A stretch of DNA of 28,627 nucleotides from Aquifex sp964425585 (GTDB taxonomy: Bacteria > Aquificota > Aquificia > Aquificales > Aquificaceae): positions 1 through 28,627 of the forward strand of contig CAYRMG010000015.1 of assembly GCA_964425585.1 (NCBI GenBank). Reading direction: 5' to 3'. Both the position numbers and the translations under genes were made by a program. The first letter of the stretch is position 1. Every line of letters begins with the position of its first letter. The notes beneath the pieces were generated by a model. That model did no database searches and had not been told where the DNA came from. It saw nothing but the letters and a program-made list of their open reading frames with translations. This document shows positions 16,412 through 24,598 of the stretch, in pieces.

Positions 16412-19204
16412 TAGATATCTGTTGAAGGTTTCCCTGAGGGTGTTCATGCTCTTCAGAAGCTTTTCCTTAAACTGCTGTTCGTTCATACCGACGGAAAGAC
16501 TGAGAATAGGTATGTCTTCCTCCTTTATTACGGATACACCCCTTTCTTTGATAAGCCTGAGGTGGGTCTCAACGAGCCTTAAGAACATAAAGCTCTCGTA
16601 AGCATCTTTAAGGTCATCGTATCTTTCCATCAGAATCTCAAAACCCCTTATCATGGAGCTTTCCCTTATTCTTTCCTTTATCAGGAGGTATTGAACAAGG
16701 AACTCACCGTCAACTATTCCCCCCCTTCCGAGCTTTATATCTATAAGGTTTCTTCCCTTTTTTGAAGCTCTTTCCAGCTTCATCCTCATATCGTAAACTT
16801 CCCTTCTTTCTTTTTCCCCCCACGGCTTGTTAAATAGGAAGTCCTCTATAAGTTCTTCAAAGCTATTTATAAGCTCTTTGTTTCCTTTAATCGCCCTCGC
16901 CCTTGTCCATGCAAGTCTTTCCCACGTTCTTGCTTCTTTCTCAAAGTAGTTTTTGTAAAACTCATACGTCGGAACGAGCTCTCCCTTACTCCCCATAGGT
17001 CTAAGTCTGAAATCAACGCTGTAAAGGTATCCTTCTTGGGTGTGTGCGGTTAAGAATGCGACGAGCTTTTTCGCCTTTTGGTGAACTTCCTCCTTTTCTT
17101 CCTGATTTTTTACACAGAAAACAAGGTCAAGGTCTGAGCCGAAGCTCAGCTCCATGCTTCCGAGCTTTCCGAGGGCGTAAAGCACAGCGGTGTTTTCCGA
17201 AAGACCCACATCCCTCCAAAGGTTCTCAAGTATGAACTCCGCAAGGAGTGAAAGGGAGTAAAGTAGCTTTTTGAGCTTCGTATATTTATCCTCATCACTG
17301 AGAAGGTATAAAAGCCCTATCCTAACCTCCCATACGTTTTTAAACCTTCTGTATAGATTTTCCGGAGATAGTTTTAAGGTTTCCCTGTATTTATTGAACT
17401 CCTTTTCAAAATCCTCAACACTCGGAAAGGTTCTGTAGAGTGTAAGAGCGTCTTCAACAAGGTCGGGGTTTCTGGCTATTATGTTGGAAAGATAACCCGA
17501 AAGGGAGAATACCTTAAAGAGCTTTTCAAGGAATTCCTCTCTCTTGTCTTCGGAAAGTATTACCCTCCTTCCCGTGGGGTTCAGGAAGAACTTAAAGAAG
17601 TTCTTTACCGTTTCATCGGGAATCGGCGTTTTCTTTGAAAGTTCAATTATCTTGGGAATGAGCTTTATGTAAGCCTTCTTTTCCTTTTCGGTGAACTTTA
17701 CGTTTTCGGAGCCGTAGAGGGGTTCTATAAGCGTGAGAAATGTTCTTCTCGGATACTTAAAGCCTTCCCTCTTTAGTATCTCTTCCCCCCACGATGTGTC
17801 TTCGGATATAACCGCTTCTTGAATTTCCTCGTATTCCTCTTCTTTTTCTTCGGGAAGTATTCCCTCAAAAATACTCTTTACAACGCTTCTGTGCCTTCTT
17901 AGTTCTTTTTCAAACTCATCGGCGGTATTGTATCCGAGATACCGAGCTATCAGCTCTTTTTCCTGTTCTTTTAAAACCTGCGTTTGGAGACATTCCCTTA
18001 GCTGTATTCTGTGCTCAAGCTTTCTTAGGAAAGTGTATGCCTCTTCAAGGTTTCTTGCCTCCTCGGAGGAAAAAACGCCTTTTTGCATGAGCTTGTATAT
18101 AGCCCTGTAGGTGTTTCTTTCCCTGAGAATGGGTGATTTTGAACCGAGAAGTATAACAAGGGATTGAACGCTGAACTCAACCTCCCTTATTCCTCCTTCC
18201 CCGGTTTTTACGTTGTATCCCTTTATGAACTTCTTTTTTGACTCAGCTTCAACCCTCTTTTTCATGAGCTTTATCTCTTCTATCACCTTGTAGTCGGAGG
18301 GGGAAAATACGAAGGGTATTACAACCTCCTTCGTAAATCTGTCCGCAAGCTCCTTGTCCCCGGCTACATACCTCGCTCTCAGGAGGGCAAACCTCTCCCA
18401 TATCCTCCCGTAGCTTTCGTAGTAAAGTTCAGCACTTCTGAGGGACATAGAGAGGGGGCCCGACTTTCCGAAGGGTCTTAGGTCAAGGTCTACTATGTAG
18501 GGAACACCTTCGGGTGTTTGAGCGGTAAGGAGCTTTACAACCTTCTGAAAAAGCTTTGAAAAGAACTCGTTAAGGCTCAGCCTTCCCGCAAGTCCTTTAT
18601 CCGAAGAGTGAAGAAATAAAAGGTCTATGTCCGAGTAGTAGTTTAGTTCCTCGCTTCCGAGCTTTCCTAAGCCTATAACCGTAGCGGTTGCGGGTCTTCC
18701 GTTTTCTTCTTTCGGTTCTCCGTATTTCTGAACGCTATCTTCCCACGCTCTTTTCAGTGATACTTCCACAAGGGCATCGGGAAGGTATGAGTATTCTCTG
18801 AGTATATCTTCATAGGAGGCTGTTCCGAGAAGTTCCTTTGAGAATATCCTCATAAGCTCCCTGTGTCTGTAGAAAGCAAGCTTTTCTGAAAACTTTTCAT
18901 CTTCGTAAACTCCCGAAACAAGACTTTCCAGTTCCCTCAGATAATCTTCCTTTTCCTTTGTGAGATACCAAAGGTTCGGGATAGTGTTTTGAAACTCGGT
19001 GGGGTGCTTTAGAAGGAATTTTCTCAGACATCTTGACTGTTCAAGAATCATGAGAAGAAGCGTAAAGCGCCTTTCATTCAGGTAATTTAGAAGGCTTCGG
19101 GGCTCGGGGTGGTTCTTTAGAAGCTCTTCAAAGAAGGATAAGGTTCTATCAATATCCTTTATAAAGGGTTTTGCAGCGTTAATCCAGGAGGAGGGAACGG
19201 ACAT
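16394..19204 (-). CDS. glnE: bifunctional glutamine synthetase adenylyltransferase/deadenylylase
   Basis: Controls glutamine synthetase by adding or removing AMP in response to PII. Two nucleotidyltransferase domains are visible: GLGKLGSEELNYYSDIDLLF (178-197), the deadenylylase half, and a second copy ALGKLGSMELSFGSDLDLVF near 690, the adenylylating half. Each is followed by its DLRPFG or RLRPMG segment, and helical bundles link them. 936 residues matches E. coli GlnE (946). The start codon follows directly on the TAG of the preceding gene (TAGATG), so it is the last gene of the pgk operon. No glnA or glnB is in the window. Confidence 0.95.
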   Translation of the reverse strand: MSVPSSWINAAKPFIKDIDRTLSFFEELLKNHPEPRSLLNYLNERRFTLLLMILEQSRCLRKFLLKHPTEFQNTIPNLWYLTKEKEDYLRELESLVSGVYEDEKFSEKLAFYRHRELMRIFSKELLGTASYEDILREYSYLPDALVEVSLKRAWEDSVQKYGEPKEENGRPATATVIGLGKLGSEELNYYSDIDLLFLHSSDKGLAGRLSLNEFFSKLFQKVVKLLTAQTPEGVPYIVDLDLRPFGKSGPLSMSLRSAELYYESYGRIWERFALLRARYVAGDKELADRFTKEVVIPFVFSPSDYKVIEEIKLMKKRVEAESKKKFIKGYNVKTGEGGIREVEFSVQSLVILLGSKSPILRERNTYRAIYKLMQKGVFSSEEARNLEEAYTFLRKLEHRIQLRECLQTQVLKEQEKELIARYLGYNTADEFEKELRRHRSVVKSIFEGILPEEKEEEYEEIQEAVISEDTSWGEEILKREGFKYPRRTFLTLIEPLYGSENVKFTEKEKKAYIKLIPKIIELSKKTPIPDETVKNFFKFFLNPTGRRVILSEDKREEFLEKLFKVFSLSGYLSNIIARNPDLVEDALTLYRTFPSVEDFEKEFNKYRETLKLSPENLYRRFKNVWEVRIGLLYLLSDEDKYTKLKKLLYSLSLLAEFILENLWRDVGLSENTAVLYALGKLGSMELSFGSDLDLVFCVKNQEEKEEVHQKAKKLVAFLTAHTQEGYLYSVDFRLRPMGSKGELVPTYEFYKNYFEKEARTWERLAWTRARAIKGNKELINSFEELIEDFLFNKPWGEKERREVYDMRMKLERASKKGRNLIDIKLGRGGIVDGEFLVQYLLIKERIRESSMIRGFEILMERYDDLKDAYESFMFLRLVETHLRLIKERGVSVIKEEDIPILSLSVGMNEQQFKEKLLKSMNTLRETFNRYLSPHKS

Positions 19205-19915
19205 CTAAGGACCTATGGTTAATTTGGTTCCCTTTGAGGGGGGAACGTGCTTTAAAAGGTTAAGGGAGAAGTTAAGATTGTCATAAAGGGTGATTGAGTA
19301 GTTATCCCAAAATACGCACGTTCCTGCAAGGCAGAAGTATCCGCCGCTCGGAGGTGCAATCTGCTCCGCTATGAGAAGGGTATAAAAATCCATATTTGAT
19401 TTTGCGGTATCCTCCGCCCTTACAACTATCTTCGTGTCGGGCATTATGGGTTTTATGGAAGCGGTGCAGGCAAGAACTATTTTCTCAACGTTTACTTCGT
19501 TTTTATCGTTCTTGTTATACCTTCTTATCTTTGAAGTGACGACAAAATACTTATCTCCGTTGTGATTGTTTACCTCATCCGTAACCTCGTCGGGATTCAG
19601 CTCCATTCCGAAGGCTCTTGCAAGCGTGTTGCACGTATCCGCTATCTTATCCTCGTTTTTGTAATATCCCGCAAGGATAACCTTTTTCCCGTCTTTCCAG
19701 ACCCATCTCTCTACGTCCTTTACTTCCTTCTCAGTAAAAGGAATCTCGGGATAATTAAAAACTATCACGTCATACTTGTTCAGACTTTCCCAATCGTCCA
19801 CCTCATCTATCTCAATTCCCGCCTTTTCCGCTTCCCTCTGGAGTATGGAAAAGTAGTAGTAATCCGTAACGGTGAACTCCTGGTGTGTTATATCCCATCC
19901 TACTTTAACGCCCAT
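19205..19915 (-). CDS. conserved protein with GIFT/DUF4350-like (GldG/IFT52-type) domain
   Basis: A 236-residue protein with no signal peptide or membrane segment. Residues 1-110 look like the class I glutamine-amidotransferase-like GIFT fold found in GldG and DUF4350 proteins: start GVKVGWDITHQEF, then FSILQREAEKAGIEID, DVIVFNYPEIPFTEKEV and WVWKDGKKVILAGYY. Near the C-terminus CVFWDNYSI followed by YDNLNFSLNLL resembles the GDSDFLSN...DNA.F.LNLL end of that family. No amidotransferase triad is seen, so it is probably a binding module. It starts 3 bases after the molybdopterin-like gene and abuts glnE. Assignment is by pattern only, and the function is unknown. Confidence 0.6.
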   Translation of the reverse strand: MGVKVGWDITHQEFTVTDYYYFSILQREAEKAGIEIDEVDDWESLNKYDVIVFNYPEIPFTEKEVKDVERWVWKDGKKVILAGYYKNEDKIADTCNTLARAFGMELNPDEVTDEVNNHNGDKYFVVTSKIRRYNKNDKNEVNVEKIVLACTASIKPIMPDTKIVVRAEDTAKSNMDFYTLLIAEQIAPPSGGYFCLAGTCVFWDNYSITLYDNLNFSLNLLKHVPPSKGTKLTIGP

Positions 19916-19918
19916 GCT

Positions 19919-21469
19919 TTATAATTTTAACCCCTCAACCTTCATATAGGGCTTCCTCATTATCCTGCCTAAGCGGACACCGGGGTCAAAGGGCTGGAAC
20001 TCCTCATAAGCGTTCGGAACAAACACAACCCCGTCCGCTACGTTCTCGTTTATCTGAACCTTCAGACTTGCATCTCCCAGCTTGAGAACCTCACCGATTT
20101 TTTCAAAGGTTTTTGAGTTCACCTGTGCAAACTGCTCCCTCTCTATGGCGTGGGTCCAGGGATTCCAATGACCGAGCTCCTCAACGAGCGTATTATCACA
20201 AACAAGCCATAAATCCCCTTTTTCCTCCTCTTCCCGCTCCGTAATCTCGTAATCTTTTATATCCTTCATTTTTAGCGGAACTCCTCCTTCCTTCTGTTTT
20301 AACTCCTCAAGGTCAACCCCGTATTCTTCAAGGAAGTCTTTTAAGCTGTAGCTTTCTTCAAAAAACTCATGGGGATTGGGAAAAGGAGCCTTAAGAATAC
20401 GCGGAGAGTAGGTTAAGAATCCGAATCCCTTTCCTATGAACTCCCTTTCGCAGAAAAGGGTTCTCGGAAGAACCAGAAGGCTGTTATTTGCGGTAATGGT
20501 AGGAAAGTATGCAAAGTTTACCACCTTTTTATCCTTCAAAAGGCTTATTTTCTCCTCAGGAAGGTATATAAAGGGATTTCCGAAGAGTATTAACGTATCA
20601 AACTCATCAAGCCTTTCTATGAACTCCTTCAAGCTCTTGTGGGGAAAAGGGGTGATGTTTCCCACGAAAGAGTAATCCGCTCCGAACTCCTCCCTTATCT
20701 TCTTGACCGCCTTAAGAACCTCGGTCTTGAAGGGACTTTTTAAAAGGGTATCTCCGACAATTATGACCGTCTCCCTTCCGAAGAATTTAAGAAAGTTTGA
20801 AATTCTCTCTTCGTAATTTCCCTCCGATATCGCCCGAAGAATATTGACGGTCTCTTCGGGATTAGTTAAAACTTTCTCGGTTGATTTTTGAAAAACCGTT
20901 GTGTAGCGACTTCCCGCCGCAAAAATAAAGGCATCTTTCTCAAAGGCGTCAACTATCCAGCGGGTAAGCATAACCTCGGAAAAGGTTGGTTCAGCTTCAA
21001 ATAGGAGAAGGGCTTTCTTTTCAACCCACTCTTGAGCCCTTATACTCGTCTGGAGAAAGGGGAGATAAACCGAGTCTGTAAAAACCTCTTCGGTTATGCT
21101 CCTCGCTATGAGATACTCCTCAACTCCCGAGAATCTATCAAAGAAAAAGGCAACTTTCCCCTTTATAAATTCCCTTAGGAGATTTTTCGCCTCATCAAGG
21201 CTTACTTCCCTGAACCGTTCACCCTCTCTTAAAAAAGGCTTTGTTATCCTTAATGGATTTTGGGGTATTTCCTGTATATACGTTATGCCTTTGGTGCAAA
21301 AACTTCCTATGCCGTTCGGGTCGTGGGGATGCCCGTAAAGGTCTACGAGTTCATCTCCCTTAAGGTAAGCTATATAACCGCACGATGCGGAACATCCGCC
21401 ACAAACGCCGCACAGGGCTTTATCAAACTCCTTGACCGTGAGAGGTTTAGATGTGGGAGTTAACGGCAC
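19919..21469 (-). CDS. short molybdopterin-oxidoreductase-like Fe-S protein
   Basis: A 516-residue relative of the bis-MGD oxidoreductase/NuoG family. The N-terminus has C-x2-C-x3-C-x27-C (Cys23, 26, 30, 58) with an extra Cys20, ending in the typical FCTKG, so one [4Fe-4S] cluster is expected. Alpha/beta domains follow (SLDEAKNLL; AAGSRYTT; TVIIVGDTLL; DTLILFGNPF), then LVLPRTLFCEREFIGKG in place of the usual EGTxxNxEGR, and a C-terminal MopB-type barrel (LKLGDASLKVQINENVADG). No Cys occurs between 58 and the LFCE segment, so the usual Cys ligand for Mo or W is absent. The size is close to FwdB/FmdB and to the NuoG core. The start is GTG at 21469, 5 bases after an AAGGAGG site and directly after the pgk TGA. 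Electron partner and substrate are unknown. Confidence 0.7.
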   Translation of the reverse strand: MPLTPTSKPLTVKEFDKALCGVCGGCSASCGYIAYLKGDELVDLYGHPHDPNGIGSFCTKGITYIQEIPQNPLRITKPFLREGERFREVSLDEAKNLLREFIKGKVAFFFDRFSGVEEYLIARSITEEVFTDSVYLPFLQTSIRAQEWVEKKALLLFEAEPTFSEVMLTRWIVDAFEKDAFIFAAGSRYTTVFQKSTEKVLTNPEETVNILRAISEGNYEERISNFLKFFGRETVIIVGDTLLKSPFKTEVLKAVKKIREEFGADYSFVGNITPFPHKSLKEFIERLDEFDTLILFGNPFIYLPEEKISLLKDKKVVNFAYFPTITANNSLLVLPRTLFCEREFIGKGFGFLTYSPRILKAPFPNPHEFFEESYSLKDFLEEYGVDLEELKQKEGGVPLKMKDIKDYEITEREEEEKGDLWLVCDNTLVEELGHWNPWTHAIEREQFAQVNSKTFEKIGEVLKLGDASLKVQINENVADGVVFVPNAYEEFQPFDPGVRLGRIMRKPYMKVEGLKL

Positions 21470-22663
21470 TCAAACCTCCTTATCATCAAGGTTTACAAGA
21501 CAGGGAAGCTCTTTGCCCGCAAGAAGTTCCAGGAAGGCACCTCCTCCCGTTGAAACAAAGTCAAGGGCGTGATAAACGCCCGCTTTGTGTATGGCGTGGT
21601 CTGTATCCCCTCCTCCCGCAATCGTAAGCGCGGGGGACTGGGCAAGGAGCTTTGCAAGCTCTATGGTTCCGTGTTTGAACTTGTCTATCTCAAAAACCCC
21701 CATGGGTCCGTTCCAGACTATAGTCTGAGCATCGGAGAGTATTTCTTTGAGAAGCTCAACGGAAACGGGACCTATATCAAGACCCATCCATCCGTCGGGA
21801 ATTTCTTGCCAAGGAACGACCTTTGTGGGTGTGTTCTCGGAAACTTCCATTCCTATCACGAAATCAACGGGAAGGTAAAGCTTTATATCAAGTTTCTTGG
21901 CAACGTCTATTAAATCCCTTGCAACATCCTCAAGTTCTTCCTCAACGAGGGAGCTTCCGACCTTGTATCCCATTGCTTTTAAAAAGGTGAAGGCCATAGC
22001 TCCGCCTATAAATAGCTTATCAACCCTCCTTATGAGGTTCTTAATCACCTCAAGCTTTGAGGATACCTTTGCTCCTCCCAGAATCGCCACAACGGGTCTT
22101 TGGGGAGAGACCATCGCCTTCTCAAAGTAGTTTATCTCCTTTTCAAGTAGAAAGCCCATAACCGCAGGCTTTAAAAACTTAGGAACGAGGTAAACACTTG
22201 CATGTTTCCTGTGGCAGGTTCCGAAAGCGTCCGCTACGTAAACCTCACCTAAACTTGCAAGCTCCCTTGCAAAACCCTCATCACACTCGGTTTCTTCCTT
22301 ATGAAACCTTAAGTTCTCAAGGAGAACTATATCCCCATCCTTCATAGAAAAAACAATTTTTTTAACTTCTTCTCCTATGCAGTCGGGTGCGAGCTTTACT
22401 TCTTTACCTACGTATCTTGAAAGCCTTTTTGCCACGGGGGCAAGACTGTATTTCGGGTCCCGATTCTTCGGCCTTCCTAAGTGGGACATTAAGATGACCT
22501 TTGCGTTTGCATCAAGCAGGTATTCAACGGTAGGAAGGGAAGCCCTTATCCTTGTGTCGTCCACTATGTTCCCCTGGTCGTCTATGGGAACGTTGTAATC
22601 AACCCTTACGAGAACCCTCTTTCCCTTTACATCAATGTCCCTCAGCGTTTTTTTTCGCAGCAT
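21470..22663 (-). CDS. pgk: phosphoglycerate kinase
   Basis: Transfers phosphate between 1,3-bisphosphoglycerate and ADP. In an autotroph it runs mainly in the gluconeogenic direction. Motifs: VRVDYNVPID and DDTRIRASLPT (substrate side), SHLGRPK, LLENLRFH, GGAKVSSKLEVI, WNGPMGVFE, and the nucleotide loop GGGDTDHAIH with STGGGAFLELLAG. 397 residues is the usual monomeric length. GGAGGG lies 4 bases before the ATG. The 74-base gap to the upstream lipoyl-protein gene may hold its own promoter, but no strong one is seen. Its TGA touches the GTG of the molybdopterin-like gene, so the two are coupled. Confidence 0.98.
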   Translation of the reverse strand: MLRKKTLRDIDVKGKRVLVRVDYNVPIDDQGNIVDDTRIRASLPTVEYLLDANAKVILMSHLGRPKNRDPKYSLAPVAKRLSRYVGKEVKLAPDCIGEEVKKIVFSMKDGDIVLLENLRFHKEETECDEGFARELASLGEVYVADAFGTCHRKHASVYLVPKFLKPAVMGFLLEKEINYFEKAMVSPQRPVVAILGGAKVSSKLEVIKNLIRRVDKLFIGGAMAFTFLKAMGYKVGSSLVEEELEDVARDLIDVAKKLDIKLYLPVDFVIGMEVSENTPTKVVPWQEIPDGWMGLDIGPVSVELLKEILSDAQTIVWNGPMGVFEIDKFKHGTIELAKLLAQSPALTIAGGGDTDHAIHKAGVYHALDFVSTGGGAFLELLAGKELPCLVNLDDKEV

Positions 22664-22737
22664 TACGCCCTCCGCGGATTTAATGGGGAAGTAATTATTA
22701 TCTTAACAGGTGTGGCAAAAGAAAAGAAAAGAAGGCT

Positions 22738-23220
22738 TTACTTGTAATACTTCTTACTTATCTGTGCCCTTTCTTCCCTGCAGTTCACATCCTCCCTCTC
22801 TATATACTCCTTCTGCTTTTGAATTGCTTCTTCTCCCGTAACGAGGTCTTTAAGGTCCCTTTCAAGGTTTGCGGGTTTTAACTTCGCTATCCATCCCTCG
22901 CCGTAAGGGTCCTCGTTTATGAGGTCCGGTTTGTCAAAGAGCTTTTCGTTCCTTTCAACAACCTCACCTTCTATATCCGCCGGAACGGGTCCCGCCCACT
23001 TTCCGCTCTCAAGACTTGCAACGGGTTTTCCCTTTTTTATGTATTTCCCGGGGGCTTTAATCCTTATGTTTATTATTTTTCCCGCCCTTGCCTGACCTAT
23101 ATCCGTAACGCCTACCGTTACCGTTCCGTCCTCGTTTACCCTAAACCAAACTTGGTTCTCAATGTCATAATAAAGTTCCGCGGGTATTACACAACCCCTG
23201 TATTCCTCAGCTTTTGCCAT
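22738..23220 (-). CDS. GcvH-like lipoyl carrier protein, possibly LbpA type
   Basis: A 160-residue protein with the glycine-cleavage H-protein fold. The start is ATG 23220 (MAKAEEYRG), which has GGAGGTG just upstream; the reading frame extends further but without support. The lipoyl lysine is Lys74 in SLESGKWAGPVP, where canonical GcvH usually reads ESVKA. The end of the domain is EGEVVERNEKL...NEDPYGEGW, followed by a 40-residue tail with Cys147. No gcvP or gcvT is adjacent. In Aquificales, extra GcvH copies are known, and LbpA is the lipoyl carrier of the sHdr sulfur-oxidation pathway. The ESGKW form and the tail suggest that type by inference. It overlaps the end of the aldolase-like gene by 14 bases. 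Confidence 0.85.
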   Translation of the reverse strand: MAKAEEYRGCVIPAELYYDIENQVWFRVNEDGTVTVGVTDIGQARAGKIINIRIKAPGKYIKKGKPVASLESGKWAGPVPADIEGEVVERNEKLFDKPDLINEDPYGEGWIAKLKPANLERDLKDLVTGEEAIQKQKEYIEREDVNCREERAQISKKYYK

Positions 23221-23767
23221 CTTCACACCTCCACAAAATTTTACAGGAATTCTCCAAAAGAGATACAAGTTCGTAAGCCCTAAAAAGGCTATTTTCCAGA
23301 CAGAAAACCCCGTGCCCCTTAATAACCGCTATTTTGTAAGTTTTAAAACTTTCCTTCAAGGCTTGTGATAACTCTTCGCTTGCGGAGGGATTTCTTAGGG
23401 AAAGAACGGGAACACTTCCGAGAGCTTCCCTTCCTTCCGAATCAAGGGGGATTATTTTATCCCTTTTTAAGGAAACACAGAGCGTATAGGGTGCATGAAC
23501 GTGAAGGAGGGAAGTGTAAGAAAACTCTCCGAGAATATCCCTGTAAACCTTCAACTCGGACGATGCTCTACTATCAAGGGGACTTTTTTCCTCAAGGGGA
23601 ACGGATATTATATCTTCTTCGGATAAGCTAAGAAGATTTGAGCCCGTTCGGGTTATAAATAGCCTTTTCCCCCTTTTCCTTCCCATATTTCCCGTGTAGG
23701 AGTAAGTTAGGTGTTCCTTTGAAAGCATCTCGGATGTAAGAAGGAAATCCTTTATGATGTGCTCCAT
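23207..23767 (-). CDS. class II aldolase/adducin-family protein
   Basis: Small zinc-dependent member (186 residues) of the family that includes fuculose-phosphate aldolase, ribulose-phosphate epimerase and the methionine-salvage enzyme MtnB. Seen: the phosphate-binding SYTGNMG and ITRTGSN segments, probable catalytic Glu71 in ASSEL, zinc ligands His89 and His91 (LLHVHAPY) and His152 (KGHGVF). It is shorter than typical members (about 200-220). The start is ATG 23767 rather than the TTG at 23770. The gene leads a co-directional run with the lipoyl-protein gene, which begins within its last 14 bases. Substrate is unknown; the mtnP gene 2 kb away makes methylthio- or deoxy-sugar phosphate cleavage one option. 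Confidence 0.82.
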   Translation of the reverse strand: MEHIIKDFLLTSEMLSKEHLTYSYTGNMGRKRGKRLFITRTGSNLLSLSEEDIISVPLEEKSPLDSRASSELKVYRDILGEFSYTSLLHVHAPYTLCVSLKRDKIIPLDSEGREALGSVPVLSLRNPSASEELSQALKESFKTYKIAVIKGHGVFCLENSLFRAYELVSLLENSCKILWRCEDGKS

Positions 23768-23848
23768 CAAAGTAAGGATATTACAAAGGAATTTATAGCG
23801 AGCTAAAGAATTTCTTATAAATTGTAAAAGGAAGTTAATAATGTTTTT
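23768..23848. promoter_or_regulatory. divergent promoter region with mirrored -10 boxes
   Basis: An 81-base gap between the aldolase-like gene and the ABC ATPase gene. An inverted repeat has arms AATTTATA (23790-23797) and TATAAATT (23816-23823) 18 bases apart. Each arm contains TATAAA pointing toward one gene, 24 and 27 bases from the two ATGs. Each box lies where the other promoter would have its -35, so the two should compete. Between them AAGAATTTCTT (23806-23816) is a perfect 11-base palindrome about its central T, a possible operator. Confidence 0.5.
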
Positions 23849-24598
23849 ATGGAGCTTCTGAAGGTTGAAAAACTTAATCTATGGTATAGGGATAAAAAAG
23901 TTCTCCACGACGTTAGCTTTTCCGTAAAGAGGGGGGAGATATTATGTATAGTCGGAGAAAGCGGCTCCGGGAAAAGTTCTATCTTTTATGCAATTATGAA
24001 GCTTCTTCCCTCCTATGCCAAGGTTGAGGGGAGGATAGTTTTTAAAGGAAAAAACCTTCTTGAGCTGAGTGAAAAGGAAATGAGGAATATAAGGGGAAAA
24101 GAAATAGGTATGGTTTTTCAGGAACCTTCTCTTTATCTTGACCCGCTTTTTACGGTTGGTAGCCAGATTATGGAGGCATACACGGAGCATTTCGGAAGGA
24201 AAAATGCATACGAAAGAACAATAAAAGCGATGATAAAAGCAGGTATTCCCGAACCCGAGGAGAAGTTTCGCATGTATCCCCATCAGCTTTCGGGGGGGTT
24301 GAAACAGCGGGTATGCATAGCCGCAGCGGTTGTATGCGACCCCCTTTTGCTCCTTGCGGACGAGCCTACAACTGCACTTGACGTTTCCCTCCAGAAGCGT
24401 ATTCTCCACCTTTTCAGAAAGTTCAAAAATGAGGGGAAGGGTGTTGTTATAATAACCCACGATTTCGGAGTGGTGGCGGAGGTCGGAGACAGGGTAATAG
24501 TTCTTAAAGAGGGAACTGTAGTTGAGGAGGGAAATGTATTCAGTATATTTGATAACCCTAAACACGAATACACGAAAAGACTCCTGAGGGCTTTGTGA
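23849..24598 (+). CDS. ABC transporter ATP-binding protein, OppD/DppD-like
   Basis: Cytoplasmic ATPase of the peptide/nickel import type. Walker A GESGSGKSS (36-44), Q-loop Gln91 in VFQEPSLYLDP, signature LSGGLKQRV (147-155), Walker B with Asp171-Glu172 (LLLADEPTTALD) and the switch His in ITHDFG. The QEPSLYLDP segment and QLSGG are typical of OppD/DppD. 249 residues is shorter than the usual 320 because the C-terminal oligopeptide-transporter extension is missing. No permease or binding-protein gene is nearby. An AAGGAAG site is spaced ideally for an out-of-frame ATG at 23841 and lies 14 bases from the true ATG. The TGA overlaps the birA ATG (TGATG). Confidence 0.9.
   Translation: MELLKVEKLNLWYRDKKVLHDVSFSVKRGEILCIVGESGSGKSSIFYAIMKLLPSYAKVEGRIVFKGKNLLELSEKEMRNIRGKEIGMVFQEPSLYLDPLFTVGSQIMEAYTEHFGRKNAYERTIKAMIKAGIPEPEEKFRMYPHQLSGGLKQRVCIAAAVVCDPLLLLADEPTTALDVSLQKRILHLFRKFKNEGKGVVIITHDFGVVAEVGDRVIVLKEGTVVEEGNVFSIFDNPKHEYTKRLLRAL

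Noticed and set aside
22664..22737. Strong promoter or terminator between the lipoyl carrier gene and pgk
   Set aside because: A TTGCCA and AT-rich stretch occur, but spacing to any -10-like box is poor and no hairpin is seen. Read-through from the upstream genes is as likely.
22738..23268. Longer N-terminus for the lipoyl carrier (start at 23268)
   Set aside because: The extra 16 residues lie inside the aldolase-like gene, while ATG 23220 has GGAGGTG at good spacing and gives the normal family N-terminus.
23942..24565. 207-codon open frame antisense to the ABC ATPase gene
   Set aside because: The plus-strand protein has all ABC motifs; the antisense translation has no recognisable domain and an unlikely composition.
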